From Porites lobata (Eukaryota > Cnidaria > Anthozoa > Scleractinia > Poritidae): 64,000 nt of DNA. The stretch spans positions 1,797,501 to 1,861,500 of the forward strand of contig CALNXK010000046.1 of the NCBI GenBank assembly GCA_942486035.1. The letters run 5' to 3'. Positions 44,901 to 55,610 of this stretch are shown one piece after another. Under the pieces are notes generated by a model. That model was given only the letters and a program-made list of their open reading frames with translations, was not told where the DNA came from and did not search any database. Made by a program: the position numbers and the translations under genes. Every line of letters begins with the position of its first letter. The stretch's first letter is position 1.

Positions 44901-47900
44901 GCGTACCTGTTGTACCGGCAGGTACTATCGTCCTTAAGTACTCAATTATTTCGCTTCTGTTTTGAGATTTAGCTTCATTAGCGAGATACCGAATCCATCT
45001 CTGCGTCTCGGGCTCTGGATTTTTCAGATCTGCTGGAGTTAGCTGAAGACACTCTTGAAATTGAACTACAATTTCCTTGGGGTCACTCGACTCAGTCTGA
45101 ATGCACCGAAGAACATCATGGCGAAGAGCAAGAGATTTCTCTAGAAAACAAAGAAACAAGTTAAAATAGAAAACTCCGAGTGATTGCTATCATAAATTGA
45201 TTTCAAAAGTATAATATTATAAGAAAACGCGCAGAATTGGAAATTTACAACTGACCTTTGTAAAGTGACTTAACACTGTTGTCATCTTCTCGGAAAGTTT
45301 CAGAAATTCTTTCTCCCACGTCACTGCATCCATATACACTTCGCTGATTGAAAATTATATCAATCAATCAATCTTTTATTTGCACTTAATAACTAATGTA
45401 TTACATCTATAACATAATCTATTGCCAGGAGATCTCTGCAAGCTGAGCTGAGCTTTTCTAGGGAGGTCCTCTTTAATTTATGTATTTAAAACATTCCAGG
45501 GGCGGATCTAGGGGGAGGGTGCAGGGGGTGCGCACCCTCCCCTGAGATGACCTGCGGTTTTCTAATACAATTGGTATTCTGCTAAAAAAAAAAAAAAATC
45601 TATGTGGTTTATTGGTGTTGAAGTAGAGCAATAGACGAGTGCACCTCCTCCTAAAAAAATCCTGGATCCACCCCTGCATTCGTATCGAATATGGTGGCCT
45701 TGTATATTACTAAGCAGCAAGAGTATTACACTTTATATGTTCCACTATGTAGAGTCAGTTTATTTCTGTTGAACAAAACATTTCAATTTTCTGTTAAACA
45801 ACTGCAATGACTTAATTTCCTTCAAAGTATTTGGCAAACTGTTCCATATCATAGCACCTGTGTATCTAACTGAGAAACGTCTATAATTAGTTCTTTCATA
45901 CTTAGTGTATACTTTGTTCGCGGACCTTGTATTATAGGAATGAATAGTATTATTCTCCGAAAAGTAATCTGAAAAAGATGGCGGCATACTGTTCTCTAAA
46001 GTAAGAATACATGAATAATGCCAAAAGATAAGAGTTTAACTCATATATTGTTAGTAAATACAAAAAATGGAATACGGGCCTTGTTTCCGGTGTAAATTTC
46101 GAAAACGTTGCAATCCTAACGATTTTCCTTTGAATCATATATATCCTCGAGCCTTGTTGGAAACGCTCTGGCCTATACGATATTACAGTAAGTCAACTAA
46201 GGGTAAACTAAGGCGTAATAAATTGTTTGCAATATTTTTAGCAGTAAGAAATGCCTTGCTGTTATCATTATTCCTTTCTCTTATCATTACTACTTTCTTA
46301 ATATGGTGTTTCCACGAGAGATCTTGGTCAATATTCAATTTTAAGAAATTTGTGGTGTTTACCTGCTCAATATTCTGATTGCCGATGTTTGTACTTAAGA
46401 TGTTTGTCAGCTTTTTGGTCTTTGCTCTAAAAATTACGAAATTTGTTTTCTTCAAATTTAATGACAACTTGTTGACAGCCAGCCAATTTGCAACTTTACA
46501 AAGCTCTAAATTAGCATTGTCACAATTTCTTAATATCTTTGTCACTGATGAATAAATTAGTATCATCTGCAAACAACAAAAATGATAACAAACTTGAACT
46601 TTCTGAAAAGTCATTAACAGATGTTAAAAACAACAAGGGGCCTAAGGTACACTCCTGGGGAACCACACCAGTAATAATGATGGAACTTTTTGACTTAACT
46701 GATCTATAATGAACTATTTGTTTTCTATTTCTTAATTAGTTAGGAAAACATTCTAATACAGAGCACCCTGAATCCATAGTATTCAAGTTTATCTAACAAA
46801 AGATCATGATTCACAGTATCAAATGCCTTTGAAAGATCTAAGAATATTCCAAGTGTAAATTTATTTCTTTCAATTGCCTGTGTTAATTTATCAACAAGTT
46901 CTATGGCCAGTTGCTGAGTAGAGTGGCTTGCCCTGAATCCATAATGATATCTGGACAAAAGATCGTGCTTATTGATAAACCTAATAGCTCTTTTCTACAT
47001 AGTTTTTTCTAGTATCTTAGAGAAGCAAGGTAATACGGATATTGGGCTGTAATTCGAAAAAGTATACTTATCATTGCCTCATATACTGGTGCTACAAGGG
47101 CAATTTTAAGTGCATCTGGCCACTGAACTTATTTACATTTAATTGTTTTATCTCGTTAAAAACTTCGTCATCTGTTACTGGATCTAGAAACACTGAAGCA
47201 GAACATCTTTGCTTTAAAAAAAACTTCTAAAGGAATTGTGATGGGTTGGTATTTCTTTAGCCAGATTTGGTTCTATTTTTACAAAATAGTCATTGAAATT
47301 TTCGACTATCAAATGTGGATCAGTGACTGTTTGTTCATTTTGTTTGAAATGATGTGTGTGCTACACTCTCTTTTAATTTGTTGATGTAGCCCTGATATTA
47401 ACTTTAGCTTCATTAAATTTACTATTGAAATAACTATTCTTTGCTGGTTATTTAACTTTGTTAAGTCTATTTCGATATTTCTTGTACATCTTATACACAA
47501 CAAAAGAATTCTGAATATACATTTGAAAACCCCAAGAAATTGTTGTTGTTGTTTTCTGTAAGTAATTTTCATAAGCACTAAATTCTAACATACGATAACA
47601 ATATCTTCTTCTATGGTTAACTCAGGTCACGGAGACAAGATTTATGCCTTTTGCCCAGCCTGGAATAGCTTATGCTTTCATTGCGTATATCCAAGATTGT
47701 AAACTGAGAGATTGCTTTAGTAGTTGTAGTGGTATTCCAGGAGTATAAATTGTACACTGATGTACACAGATAGAAACCCACCTGATTAACTGGAGTCCTG
47801 CCCTCTTTAGGGCCTGCAAATGAAAACCAAGGTGCAAACATTTTGATGCAAATTCTGCAATCTCCACGCAAACCAGGTTGGGTGCAGTATTGACATTGTA

Positions 47901-50900
47901 GCAGCTCGGATTCTGACAACAAGTGAAGACACTCACAGCCGCGCACGTCATGAGAAAGACATTTTGGAGAACCTTTCTGCGAACACACTGGACAACAGAT
48001 GCACATTTCGTATTTCATGTTCTTCAGCCAGCTAAACTCTCTGCGCATACACTCGAGAATCAGTCTCAGTTGCCAATGTATTTTACGACTTGTGGTCAGA
48101 CCAGGATTAAAACCAGTTACATCTGTTAATATCGCTTCCGAAATACTGCTTCCATCGTGAATAATGATTTCGATAGAGGAAGAATGGCACATGATAATGG
48201 CAGAGGTTCCTTCATCAGGAAGGATGTGGAACTGAGCAAAGTTTCTGAACAGCTCTGGTTGTTTCTGACTCTTCCACTCTTCGTGACACCATTGGTAAAA
48301 CTGGAGTACTAGTCGTGTGAACAAGCCTGGAGGCACTCGGCCTACTTCAAACCTCACAAAAAGTGAAGGCGTTCTCACAGAAGCAAGGAGCTCCAAGACT
48401 TCATTTGTAGGGGGAGACATCAACATGGATGGTACAAGGTATTGTATGTTTTCCCCGTCAGATGGCCAGGGACAGAGCAAGCTGAATCTCTCCATTATCG
48501 TGATAAGGCTCCCACAGGTTTCTTTACTGTATTTATCAATCAAATGTTTCCACTCGTGATCCAGAAGCCTTTCATCTAGGATACCAGTCTCCTGCAGCTT
48601 GAGCCAAAACCGTTCAACGTTGTCTTCTGTATACTCGTAACGCCTAATAGTGATTACCTTCTTGAAGATATCAATGAGCCACTGGGGGTCCAAAATCACT
48701 AAGTTGTTTAGTTGTGTTTCGTTAAAATGAATCAGAACCTTTTGATCATGCAAAAAGTCAAGCATAGTCCGAAACTGTTCATCGTGCTCGATCCCGCACT
48801 TATCAGTGGCAATCTGCCTAGCTTCGCCAATGGCCATCAATTTGCAATTGTCTTCACGTAACAGCCGAAGAATATTTTCAAACTTTAACCACTTTAATGG
48901 GATTGCCTCCTTCAGCTGAGGAAGACCTTGGGCAACAGACAACAACTTTTCTCTGAGGCGTGTTACCTCTGGACAACCATTTCGGCTTCCTGATTTCGTG
49001 TTGTCGACAACAAAAACATCCTTAAACAAATGGCTTTTATAAGGCTTGCTTCGGAGAAATCCATAGATATCGACCGCCAGATCTCTAGGATCAGTGGTAC
49101 TACAGTAGGGTTCATCGGCGTGAGTACACACAAAAAAAACTGGGGGCAATCTCGCAGTTGTGGTGTCTGACGGAGAGGTGTCCTGGCCAATAGCATCTGG
49201 ACCGACCAAAGAATACACAGATGACAGCCAAAAATCAAGGTAGTCTAGGTTTGTCTTGTTGCAAATGTCTTCTTTGTTCCTATAGAGTCCTTTTCTGACT
49301 AGAGTGTCTGCTTTGTCGTGGGGATTACGACTTAGGTCGCAAGCTAAAATGTAGATCGCTTTCTCTGTTAGAAAGATTGGGTGGGTGGCATAGTAAACGG
49401 ACTGTCCACCAAAATCCCATAAAATGGAAAATATTTCTTCCTCTTCTTCAACATCTTCATTATTTTGTAAAAGTTTTTCCACCCTTGTTGCTATACTTTC
49501 TGGTATTTCTTCTTCAAAGGAATGACTGTTTCTTTGGCTCAATATTGAGTCCGTAATTGGTGTATCAGAGCTATCATTGCCTGGTTTTCTTAAGGGAGGA
49601 CTCTGAGATATTTTGACGTTTTTTAATGCCCCAAATATCGACTGTGCGATATTCTGCTCGAAAAAATCCTCTGACCCAGGATCAGTTTTGTTGTTGTCAT
49701 TCTCCCCTGCTCTCCAAATTTCCGTCGAAACTTTAAAGTATGAAGGGTCAGTCTCTATTCCTTCCGTGATTTGTTCCTTTGGATCGAACTTTTCCCCTCT
49801 TTCTTTAGACTAGTTTTCCCGGTTCGAGCCTGCCCAATTATCATGATTGGTACTCTTTTAAGAAATGCTTTCCCTTCCATAAGAGCATTGTTGTAGGCTT
49901 CAGTTGCCTCAGGGCCTCGCGCCTGAATATCCGAGGGAACTATAAACACAAAATGAAATAACAGTTTCTCTAATAACCGTAAATGCTAATGATAACAACA
50001 ACAACAACAACAACAATGTGAATGCATTTTCAACACAGTGTCTTCGTGACCTTTTTTATGAAGTAGTTAAAAGAATTTAGTCCCGAGTGTTAGTATTGTA
50101 AGGCGACCGAACGAACCCTCTCTAAGGAGCAATCCCATTAATTTGAGGTGGATACATTAACGTCGAAGACGTCATAGCCTTTTTTTCCTTATCTCATTAA
50201 TGAATGCAGAGGAATCTCATTACTTGCGAAGGAATAAATCAACGCCTATGAAGTCATAGGCTTTTGTCTTCATCTTTTGAATAACCTGCTGTGGAATCTC
50301 AATTAGTCAAGATCATGAGCTATTTTTAGTTGGTTTAACTCGTTTGGAACAATAAAGACAATAGAACACAACTCTTTTCTGGAAAGGGTTTCTTTGACAA
50401 CGGCTGTTTTTTCCGTTTGGAATCTTCGTGACTGGAAATAAATGGAGAAATTGGTAGGAAATTTCTTGACAAACTGATTTGGTGCAATATGGATGCCGTG
50501 GTAAGAGAGATAATCAGAAAAAAGGGACATTGCAGAAGAGAGCGGATAGAATTGTCGCTAGGAAGACTCGCAGCAGCCGTGCAGTGAACATTTTCAAGCG
50601 GCTGGCTCTAGAAAAAAGATGCACAATCATGTTTTTAGATTCTGAGCAAATGCATTTAAGTGCTTTGGCCTCAACATGGTCGTTTGAACTATCTAATAAA
50701 TTCATCAATTAACATATAAAATATGCATTAAAATAGCATAAAAAGGAAAATTGATGAACTTGTGTTGTTGACTAATAATAATGTATAATTAATTGTTATT
50801 ATGGGAATGGGCCTTTCCCCCATTTACTTGAACAAAGGCACCGACTCGAGGTTGGGATTAACCAAAAAAGACAGTGATTTGCTTGAAATAGTGCACCTAA

Positions 50901-53900
50901 GTTTTGACTTCATTTCATTTTCATTATGCATACACACCAGGGGCGTAGCTAGGGGAAGTCCTGGGGTGCCCGTGACCCCCCCTTGGTAGGCCTTCTTTTG
51001 AGCAAACAAGGCTACAATATTCAGGTGCCGAAAACGCCATGACAATATCTTGGCCGTAAAAGCCATTGTTGAAAAGCCCACCTTTTTTAAAATCTGTTTT
51101 TTTGGAAAGTATTTTCGTCAACGGCTCTTGTCTTTAGTTAATATGGGCTTGGAGGTCGACATGACAATCTTGTGAGTAGCCTCTGTGACCCCCTCCCCCC
51201 CCCCCCTTTGAAAAATTCTTCTGGCTACTCCCCTGCACACTGAAGTGAGATGTGGAAAAGCTTTTTGATTTACAAGTATTTGAACTTGGAGTACTTTGGA
51301 CGAAAAAAGGCTAACTGGCAATACAATGAAATACCTGCATCAAGAGCTTGAAGATCGAAACTTGTGCTGTCTAGAAAGAAAAGAAAAGAGTATCTAGTTA
51401 CAATCCCAGTAAAGAAGTGGGTAGAATTTGACCGCTTTGTTCTGTAAAAACGACAATACTGTACTGTATGAAATACGATTAATTACCTATATAAGTCGTC
51501 TTGGGGCGGAAATGACGTTTGGAGCCAGATCTTCTTTTACTTGCTAGGAGACAAATATCAAATATTACCAATCTCTGTTAAAACAAATCAGTTTAAGCTT
51601 CATCTTTCCCTCAAAAGAATTAGGGTGTTCGTTAGAGAAAGGAACAAAAAACGAATGCGTTTTTGACAATACTTAGGATCGAAATTCACAAACTATGATC
51701 GACGAGTGAGGTTTAAAAATGTACCGATGTCTAGAAACAAAACTAAAGATCTGTTTGAATGTACAGTGGACCGTCTTCTTTGAGACACCTTTATTTAAGG
51801 GAAACCTCCATTCAGGGATCACAAAATTTGGTCTCCGAAAAATGTTCACACAGTCTTTGCATTTGTTACCTCTATTGAAGGGACACCTCTATTCAGGGGA
51901 AAGGGACACTTTTTCTAGGTCCCGAAACCCGGATTCAACCTTCATTCAGGGGACACCTTAGCACCCAAAAAGTGACTGACCACCGAAATCTTTGATAAGT
52001 TAATCCTTTGGTGACGGCCGGCAATTAGCGAAAAAAACCGCATTTTTCACCAAATCCTCTTCTTTGGACTGGTTTTCGAAAAATTAGCATAAAAATGGCT
52101 ACAAATAAACTTTGCAACAAAAAAGGCATATTTTCCGACTAACTGGAGGTAATTAAACGGCTTTTTCGTTTTTCACGCATGCGCAGAAGCCAAGTTTTTG
52201 GGCGATCTTTTTCGATCTTTCTCTCTCTCCTTTCTTAACCTTCCTTTCCTTTCTTCTTATTGGCAGTTTTGTTATCCACTTTATCGTCTATCTTTTACAT
52301 GGAATTGTGAATTGTGGCTGGTCAACTTTTTAGGAAAGGCCAAAGCGAATCTTCAAAGAGTAGTAGGTAAACAGCAAAATTGGCACTGAATTTTTCCCCA
52401 GAATGTTACCTTTTTTCGTGAGTGTAACTCTGTTAGGATTGGTCAGAATATTCAAAACAAGGCATCACTGGAAATATTTATCTTTCCTGATGTTATTGTT
52501 TACCGATTTATTAACTTAAACTGAACGCTAAGTGGGTCCAGGAAGGAAAATATGCATCGTTCCATATGGAACGTAAACGATCAAAGCAATCTTGAAGGGT
52601 TAAAGTGCGCACTAATCACAATGGCAACAACTTTCAACACGTGAATAATCTCAGTTAAAATGATGTACCGCACTTGTAGGATTCAACAAACAACATCAAA
52701 CAGATTAGTTAATCATGATTTTTTAGCCATTATCTAGATGCTTGAAATAATGTCTGCAGCAGATTCCGAGGCAGAATAAAAAATAAACATTTTATTTTTT
52801 GGCTTATTATCAGAACAAACCCCAGCCCAACTTCCATTCAGGCGGTATGCAACTGGTAGTATCACGAAAATAGGGCTCGGTTGCCTTCACAACACCTTGA
52901 AAGCAATAAGGGTTTTTTTTTCCATACCCGTCCCAATCACAGAAGGCTAAACAGCTCAAAATATTTTGCACGAGGCTGTATTACTGTCGGCAAAAAGTAA
53001 TTTAATATCAAAATGTTCAATACTTTGCATTTAAACCACTCGCATTGGCTCATGGTTTCACTTGAGTTTTGTTTGAACATAGTAAAGTCGATTTTTAAGG
53101 TCTGCATACGGTCGAACCACTCTACAATGGCCACCTTGGGGACAGAAGAAAGTGGCTTAGGTTCGACTTTACTTGTTATTCAGCTTCCGAGTGTTTCAAA
53201 GTAAAATATTTGACGAGTGACTTAAATTGATTTGTCTTAATATATTAACGTTAAGGTGTGAGTAACCATGTATATAAAGAAAAATCAAGTCGATGGTGGG
53301 ATATTCAGGGTATAGTACGAGAAAGCATTGCATAACTCATTCATACCACTTATCTTGACGACGCAAAATTTATAAACCTTGACATCACAGGTAAACTCGA
53401 AAAAAGTATCTTTTCATAATAAATTTAAGTTTAGTCTGTAAACACCACATAATCAAAGGTTACTTCACCAGCATCCAGAAGAAAATGGCAAGCAAATGCG
53501 AATGAATGCACTTGGGGGAGAATTAAGTTAGGCTTGTTTGCTCTCATCATTGGTCGTCGAGACACCAGTTAAGTGGTTTGGTTTGATTTTTCTCGCTCTC
53601 TGTTGATGAAATCCTAACAGATTTTATAAGCCGACGACTTACCTCTTAGAGGGTCACTGCTCCATCTTCTGTCGGACTTACCAGCTGCTATCATTGACAA
53701 AGAGAAAGAAGAGAGAAAGTGGAAGAGGAAAAGTTTTGTGCTTGAACTCAAAGCAACTTCACTGAACTGGAAGCTATTCCAGTTTTAATAAAGATATGAT
53801 CGTCGCAGCTGTAATTACGTTTTAAGCAACTGCAAATTGACCAGAAAAAAAAATTCAGGGCTTTAGCGGGAAAAGAGCCCATAGTGTTCGTTAGCGCTTC

Positions 53901-54529
53901 AATGGTTTAGCAACTGAGTTATGAGAACTTATGCTCCTCTTCCCCCACCCCGAATAAGAATACTTGGGACACCCCTACCCCTACCCAGTAGTCTATTACT
54001 TGTTCGAACAACTGATGTCAGGACAAAAATTTGTCCCATCGGTAGTTTGCAACACGGTAAGCCTATGGCAGAACACTGGTTAAAACTATTTCGCTTATTC
54101 GAAGAATCTGCCCAGCCTTAAATTTGTAATACTTCCATCACATTAATTCAGTAAGATGCTTTTATTCGAATCAAACATCAGTTCATCTATCGAAATTTAA
54201 TATAAAAGGAAAAGTTGAATAATGTTGATAATCCTACTTTGAAATCAGAACTTTACCAATTACGTAAAACGGTCAAAACACCTGAGTGTTAAATTCACAA
54301 AATTCAAATTATAGACACCATGCTGGAAAGATAACTTATTAGAATAAACGAAATTGTTATTCGGGTCTGATGAGGTTACAAAAATGTTTTGCTGTAATAA
54401 GCACGAAAATAGAAATGTCTCTGCCATATTAAACTTGATAAGAAAGGAAAAATACAAGAAAAATCCGGGGAAAATTGTTGAATGTTTTGTTTTTCACTAA
54501 CCTGAATTCCTGTCTTCATTACTGCTCAT
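35805..54529 (-). CDS. Roco-family gene: ROC GTPase, COR domain, C-terminal death domain
   Basis: Eight exons on the minus strand: 54529-54502, 53687-53643, 51543-51487, 51370-51335, 49939-47782, 45343-45256, 45140-44907, 35998-35805. Phases match at every junction (1,1,1,1,0,1,1). About 946 codons: a basic Ser-rich N-terminus (1-55), ROC with Walker A GQARTGKTS (near 91), DFGG (near 231) and THAD (near 325), COR, a Cys-rich segment, a helical region, and a death domain. By family knowledge Roco proteins are GTP-dependent dimerising switches; DAPK1 shares the ROC-COR-death order but also has kinase and ankyrin parts, absent here. A frameshift just after the Walker A motif interrupts the ROC domain in this sequence. 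The link to the last exon crosses an 8.9 kb intron and is the weakest join. Confidence 0.74.
36002..38207. other. Roco intron, proximal part
   Basis: Positions 36,030-36,527 are the parent of the duplicate at 22,840-23,397. The rest is AT-rich with a palindromic AACGAGGCGCTAAGCGCCTC near 36,570. No exon seen. Confidence 0.5.
38208..39177. repeat. Recent tandem duplication, two copies of 485 bases
   Basis: Copy 1 is 38,208-38,692, copy 2 is 38,693-39,177. Both begin AGTTACCATTCACGCTTCAA and end TTTGAATTTGCGGGTCAAAA, with only a few substitutions. Each includes ATGAGTCAG|GTAAGC, a start codon close to a strong donor on the plus strand, so a promoter or mini first exon may have been doubled. 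No further coding. Confidence 0.93.
39319..39412 (-). CDS. Candidate alternative first exon leading to the death-domain exon
   Basis: On the minus strand ATG at 39,412 opens MASFSHLRRKRVEKSQAILE, HLKTFRSSIST and reaches a strong donor (ctg|gtaagc) in phase 1. The next compatible exon downstream is the death-domain exon at 35,998, also phase 1, giving a predicted 95-residue death-domain-only protein. It lies inside the last Roco intron. Evidence is frame, start and donor; no expression evidence. A plus-strand frame overlapping it (39,406-39,624) is also open. Confidence 0.35.
39840..40800 (+). repeat. Array of the GAGCCCGCGAT / TTGACAGCTGTCAAT repeat
   Basis: Longer version of the repeat at 10,300-10,690. 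TTGACAGCTGTCAAT occurs at 40,206, 40,372 and 40,583, roughly every 165-210 bases, with GAGCC(T/C)GCGAT and GTCAGCGGAT phrases between. It ends in the same ACCAAATTTTCTTA..GCGCGCG..GAGCTCCGCT block as the other copy. It lies in the last Roco intron. Confidence 0.75.
40850..41030. repeat. Short direct repeat CCCGTTGAAGTCCCGAAAT
   Basis: CCCGTTGAAGTCCCGAAAT and TTCGGGTTAATTTGC occur at 40,840-40,876 and again at 40,981-41,019. They are followed by a G-run near 41,182-41,198. Confidence 0.7.
41220..42750. other. Roco intron, no other gene
   Basis: Phrases of the type GATC(G)AAGGT..AAACGCG occur three times near 41,325-41,440, a weak tandem repeat. No coding signal. Confidence 0.45.
42759..42900. 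mobile_element. Tc1/mariner-type MITE relic (CAGTGGAACCTCGATTTAACG)
   Basis: The left end CAGTGGAACCTCGATTTAAC is followed by internal TCGTTATATCGAGG phrases in both directions, typical of pogo/Tc1 MITEs. The right end is not found, so it is probably truncated. Confidence 0.65.
42901..44805. other. Roco intron, no confirmed gene
   Basis: A plus-strand ATG followed by MNLTSME and a strong donor (ggag|gtaagc) lies at 44,202-44,222 with no matching downstream exon. Otherwise AT-rich. Confidence 0.4.
44907..45140 (-). CDS. Roco gene, exon 7 (helical region before the death domain)
   Basis: After ctttgttttctag it encodes EKSLALRHDVLRCIQTESSD, PKEIVVQFQECLQLTPADLK, NPEPETQRWIRYLANEAKSQ and NRSEIIEYLRTIVPA, predicted all-helical and possibly a diverged death-fold bundle. 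Two donors in the same phase are present: ccg|gtacaa (exon end 44,916) and acag|gtacgc (end 44,907); the second fits consensus better and adds three residues (Thr-Thr-Gly). If unspliced, the frame would stop at 44,806 with a basic tail. Confidence 0.66.
45256..45343 (-). CDS. Roco gene, exon 6 (helical region)
   Basis: Between aattttcaatcag and aaag|gtcagt. Encodes RSVYGCSDVGERISETFRED and DNSVKSLYK. Starts in phase 0, as the large exon requires, and ends in phase 1. No family recognised. Confidence 0.66.
45497..45676. mobile_element. hAT-type MITE with CAGGGGCGGATC ends
   Basis: The ends CAGGGGCGGATCTAGG and CCTGGATCCACCCCTG are flanked by CATTC on both sides (45,492-45,496 and 45,677-45,681), a 5-base duplication. 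It lies beside the LINE tail in the Roco intron. Confidence 0.85.
45730..47590 (-). mobile_element. Decayed CR1/L2-like LINE in a Roco intron
   Basis: Broken minus-strand frames follow RT order: PDALKIALVAPVY, YSPISVLPCFSKILEK, YHYGFRASHSTQQLAIELVD, FTLGIFLDLSKAFDTVNHDL, ANWLAVNKLSLNLKKTNFVI, LSWKHHIKKV and the tail HSYNTRSANKVYTKYERTNY, WNSLPNTLKEIKSLQLFNRK with a stop near 45,760. Stops and shifts are present between blocks. It has the same orientation as the host gene and lies wholly inside the intron between 47,782 and 45,343. The clade assignment is from motif style only. Confidence 0.82.
47782..49939 (-). CDS. Roco gene, large ROC-COR exon with a frameshift after the P-loop
   Basis: The exon begins after tgtgtttatag and ends TPVNQ before gtgggt. 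The first frame gives RVPIMIIGQARTGKTSLKK, the ROC P-loop. The frame then shifts in the stretch plus 49,793-49,806 and continues FDPKEQITEGIETDPSYFKV (switch I region), ILWDFGGQSVYYATHPIFL (G3 and switch II), VFFVCTHADEPY (G4). COR follows: LKWLKFENILRLLREDNCKL, FLHDQKVLIHFNE, ILDPQWLIDIFKKVI, and YLVPSMLMSPP. It closes with many Cys (CICCPVCS, GCECLHLLSESELLQCQYC, GDCRICIKMFAPWF). The exon length leaves two bases over a whole number of codons, as expected for one indel. The long intact frame after the shift suggests a recent mutation, an allele, or an assembly error. Confidence 0.87.
50938..51235. mobile_element. hAT-type MITE with CAGGGGCGTAGCTAG ends
   Basis: The ends CAGGGGCGTAGCTAGGG and CTGGCTACTCCCCTG are flanked by CACAC (50,933-50,937 and 51,236-51,240). 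It contains a GACCCCCCC/CCCCCTCCCC G/C-run. Inside the Roco intron between 51,335 and 49,939. Confidence 0.8.
51335..51370 (-). CDS. Roco gene, micro-exon 4 (36 bases)
   Basis: Between ttttctttctag and gcag|gtattt. Encodes STSFDLQALDA, leading into VPSDIQARGPEATEAYNN of the large exon. Phase 1 on both sides. Confidence 0.7.
51487..51543 (-). CDS. Roco gene, micro-exon 3 (57 bases)
   Basis: Between atttgtctcctag and atag|gtaatt. Encodes SKRRSGSKRHFRPKTTYI, strongly basic. Phase 1 on both sides. The Lys/Arg clusters could be a nuclear or lipid-binding signal; that is inference. Confidence 0.7.
   Translation of the reverse strand, partial: QVKEDLAPNVISAPRRLI
51757..51965. mobile_element. Tc1/mariner-type MITE relic (CAGTGGACC.., GGGGACACC)
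   Basis: Starts GTACAGTGGACCGTCTTC and contains repeated CTCTATTCAGGGGA and CCATTCAGGGGACACC phrases. The right end is decayed. Roco intron. Confidence 0.6.
51970..53640. other. Roco intron between exons 2 and 3, no other gene
   Basis: AT-rich, without coding signal on either strand that has splice borders. A low-complexity TTTTTTTTCC run occurs near 52,915. Confidence 0.5.
53643..53687 (-). CDS. Roco gene, micro-exon 2 (45 bases)
   Basis: Between ttgtcaatgatag and gag|gtaagt. Encodes AGKSDRRWSSDPLR, basic and Ser-rich. Phase 1 on both sides, so it can be skipped without changing frame. Confidence 0.68.
54502..54529 (-). CDS. Roco gene, first coding exon
   Basis: On the minus strand ATGAGCAGTAATGAAGACAG opens MSSNEDRNS, ending TCAG|gttagt in phase 1, which completes a GCA (Ala) codon with the next exon. 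Sequence before the ATG (tggaataaaaa) is AT-rich 5' leader. The start is chosen because the next four exons join in phase behind it and no earlier exon is evident. Confidence 0.7.
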
Positions 54530-55217
54530 TTTTTATTCCAATCAGATAATCTTTCAATACCCTGAAAAAAGAAGCCCTAAAAAGAATAATTGAGGATACA
54601 TCAATTTAAAAACTGGGCGTATGTATACGTATGCATGAGCATTGAGGCGGGCTAGTCTTCTCGCGACTTTTGACAACGCCCCAAATCACAGCCCGTAGAG
54701 TTCTCTAGGGAATTCTTGGTGGAAGTGTGCAGCCCACTTCGCCGAATCCAGACCATATTATAGATCAAAAAATGTCATTGTCCACACCGGTTTTCAGACC
54801 TGGAGTGGTCACAAAACACAACATACAGATTACATAGACAAATATTGCTGAGATTAGAACGCCAACAAAAAGTTTTCTTAAAATCAATTTCGAATTTGTA
54901 TATTACACTTTCTTTCTTATTCATTTGAAATTGAAACGACGAACACATTCATGCACTACGGTAACGTAGTTCGCTCGTAAACTATATCCGATTCCAGACC
55001 AAAATGGGCAAAATCTATACCCTTTGGGGCAGCACAATGTACCATTATGTCCATTATGGCTTATACCAGGGGGTAGCCCCAGGGAATCACAGGTCGGGAC
55101 GCATTTACCTCTTGGTGTAATTGGCTATCCCTACAGAAAAAGGTAAATTGCCGTTTTCTGTTGGGTAGAAAGCAGCATGACAGTCTTGAAATTGACTAGC
55201 TATTCTTCCATTCATAT

Positions 55218-55368
55218 CGAATCACTAGATCAATTTAGGTATCTGGGAAACTGCCCACCTACCCCTTCCCTAACCCAACATTTTGCCCCAAGTGAGAAGT
55301 AAGTGTTAATGTTGACTTAGGGGAGGGTAGGTGGGCAGTTTCCCAGAAACCTTAATTGATCCGATTCA
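55218..55368. mobile_element. MITE with GATCAATT..CTGGGAAACTGCCCACCTACC ends
   Basis: Arms CTGGGAAACTGCCCACCTAC and its complement, with outer GATCAATT pairing. Just upstream of the Roco gene start. Confidence 0.85.
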
Positions 55369-55396
55369 TTCAGCCGAAATCCTTGTCATTTTCTGA

Positions 55397-55610
55397 AGTC
55401 CGTGGGCTGCTCTTTTCGGTTCGTTTTCAACTGCCTCTTGTTTTTGAGCCTCTTTCCAAATCCTTTAATCACGATCGGTGCTTCCTCATCATGTTCAATT
55501 AACTGAGTGAGCCAAACGTTCACTTCCGTTTTGCTTTTTACAAGCTGCTCCTTACAAGTCTGAAACAATTTCTTTTGTAGCAGGAAATTCTGACGAATTT
55601 TTTCGCGTCA
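55397..55610 (-). pseudogene. Coiled-coil-like coding fragment, unrecognised
   Basis: Minus-strand frame REKIRQNFLLQKKLFQTCKE, QLVKSKTEVNVWLTQLIEHD and a Lys-rich tail to a stop at about 55,397 (73 residues). The heptad-like Leu/Gln pattern suggests a coiled coil. No start, no clear acceptor and no neighbouring exon, so probably a retrocopy or transposon fragment. Confidence 0.25.

Noticed and set aside
47617..47781. Continuation of the Roco frame past the donor at 47,782
   Set aside because: The protein loses resemblance after TPVNQ, a good GT donor stands there, and the next exon at 45,343 fits in phase 0.
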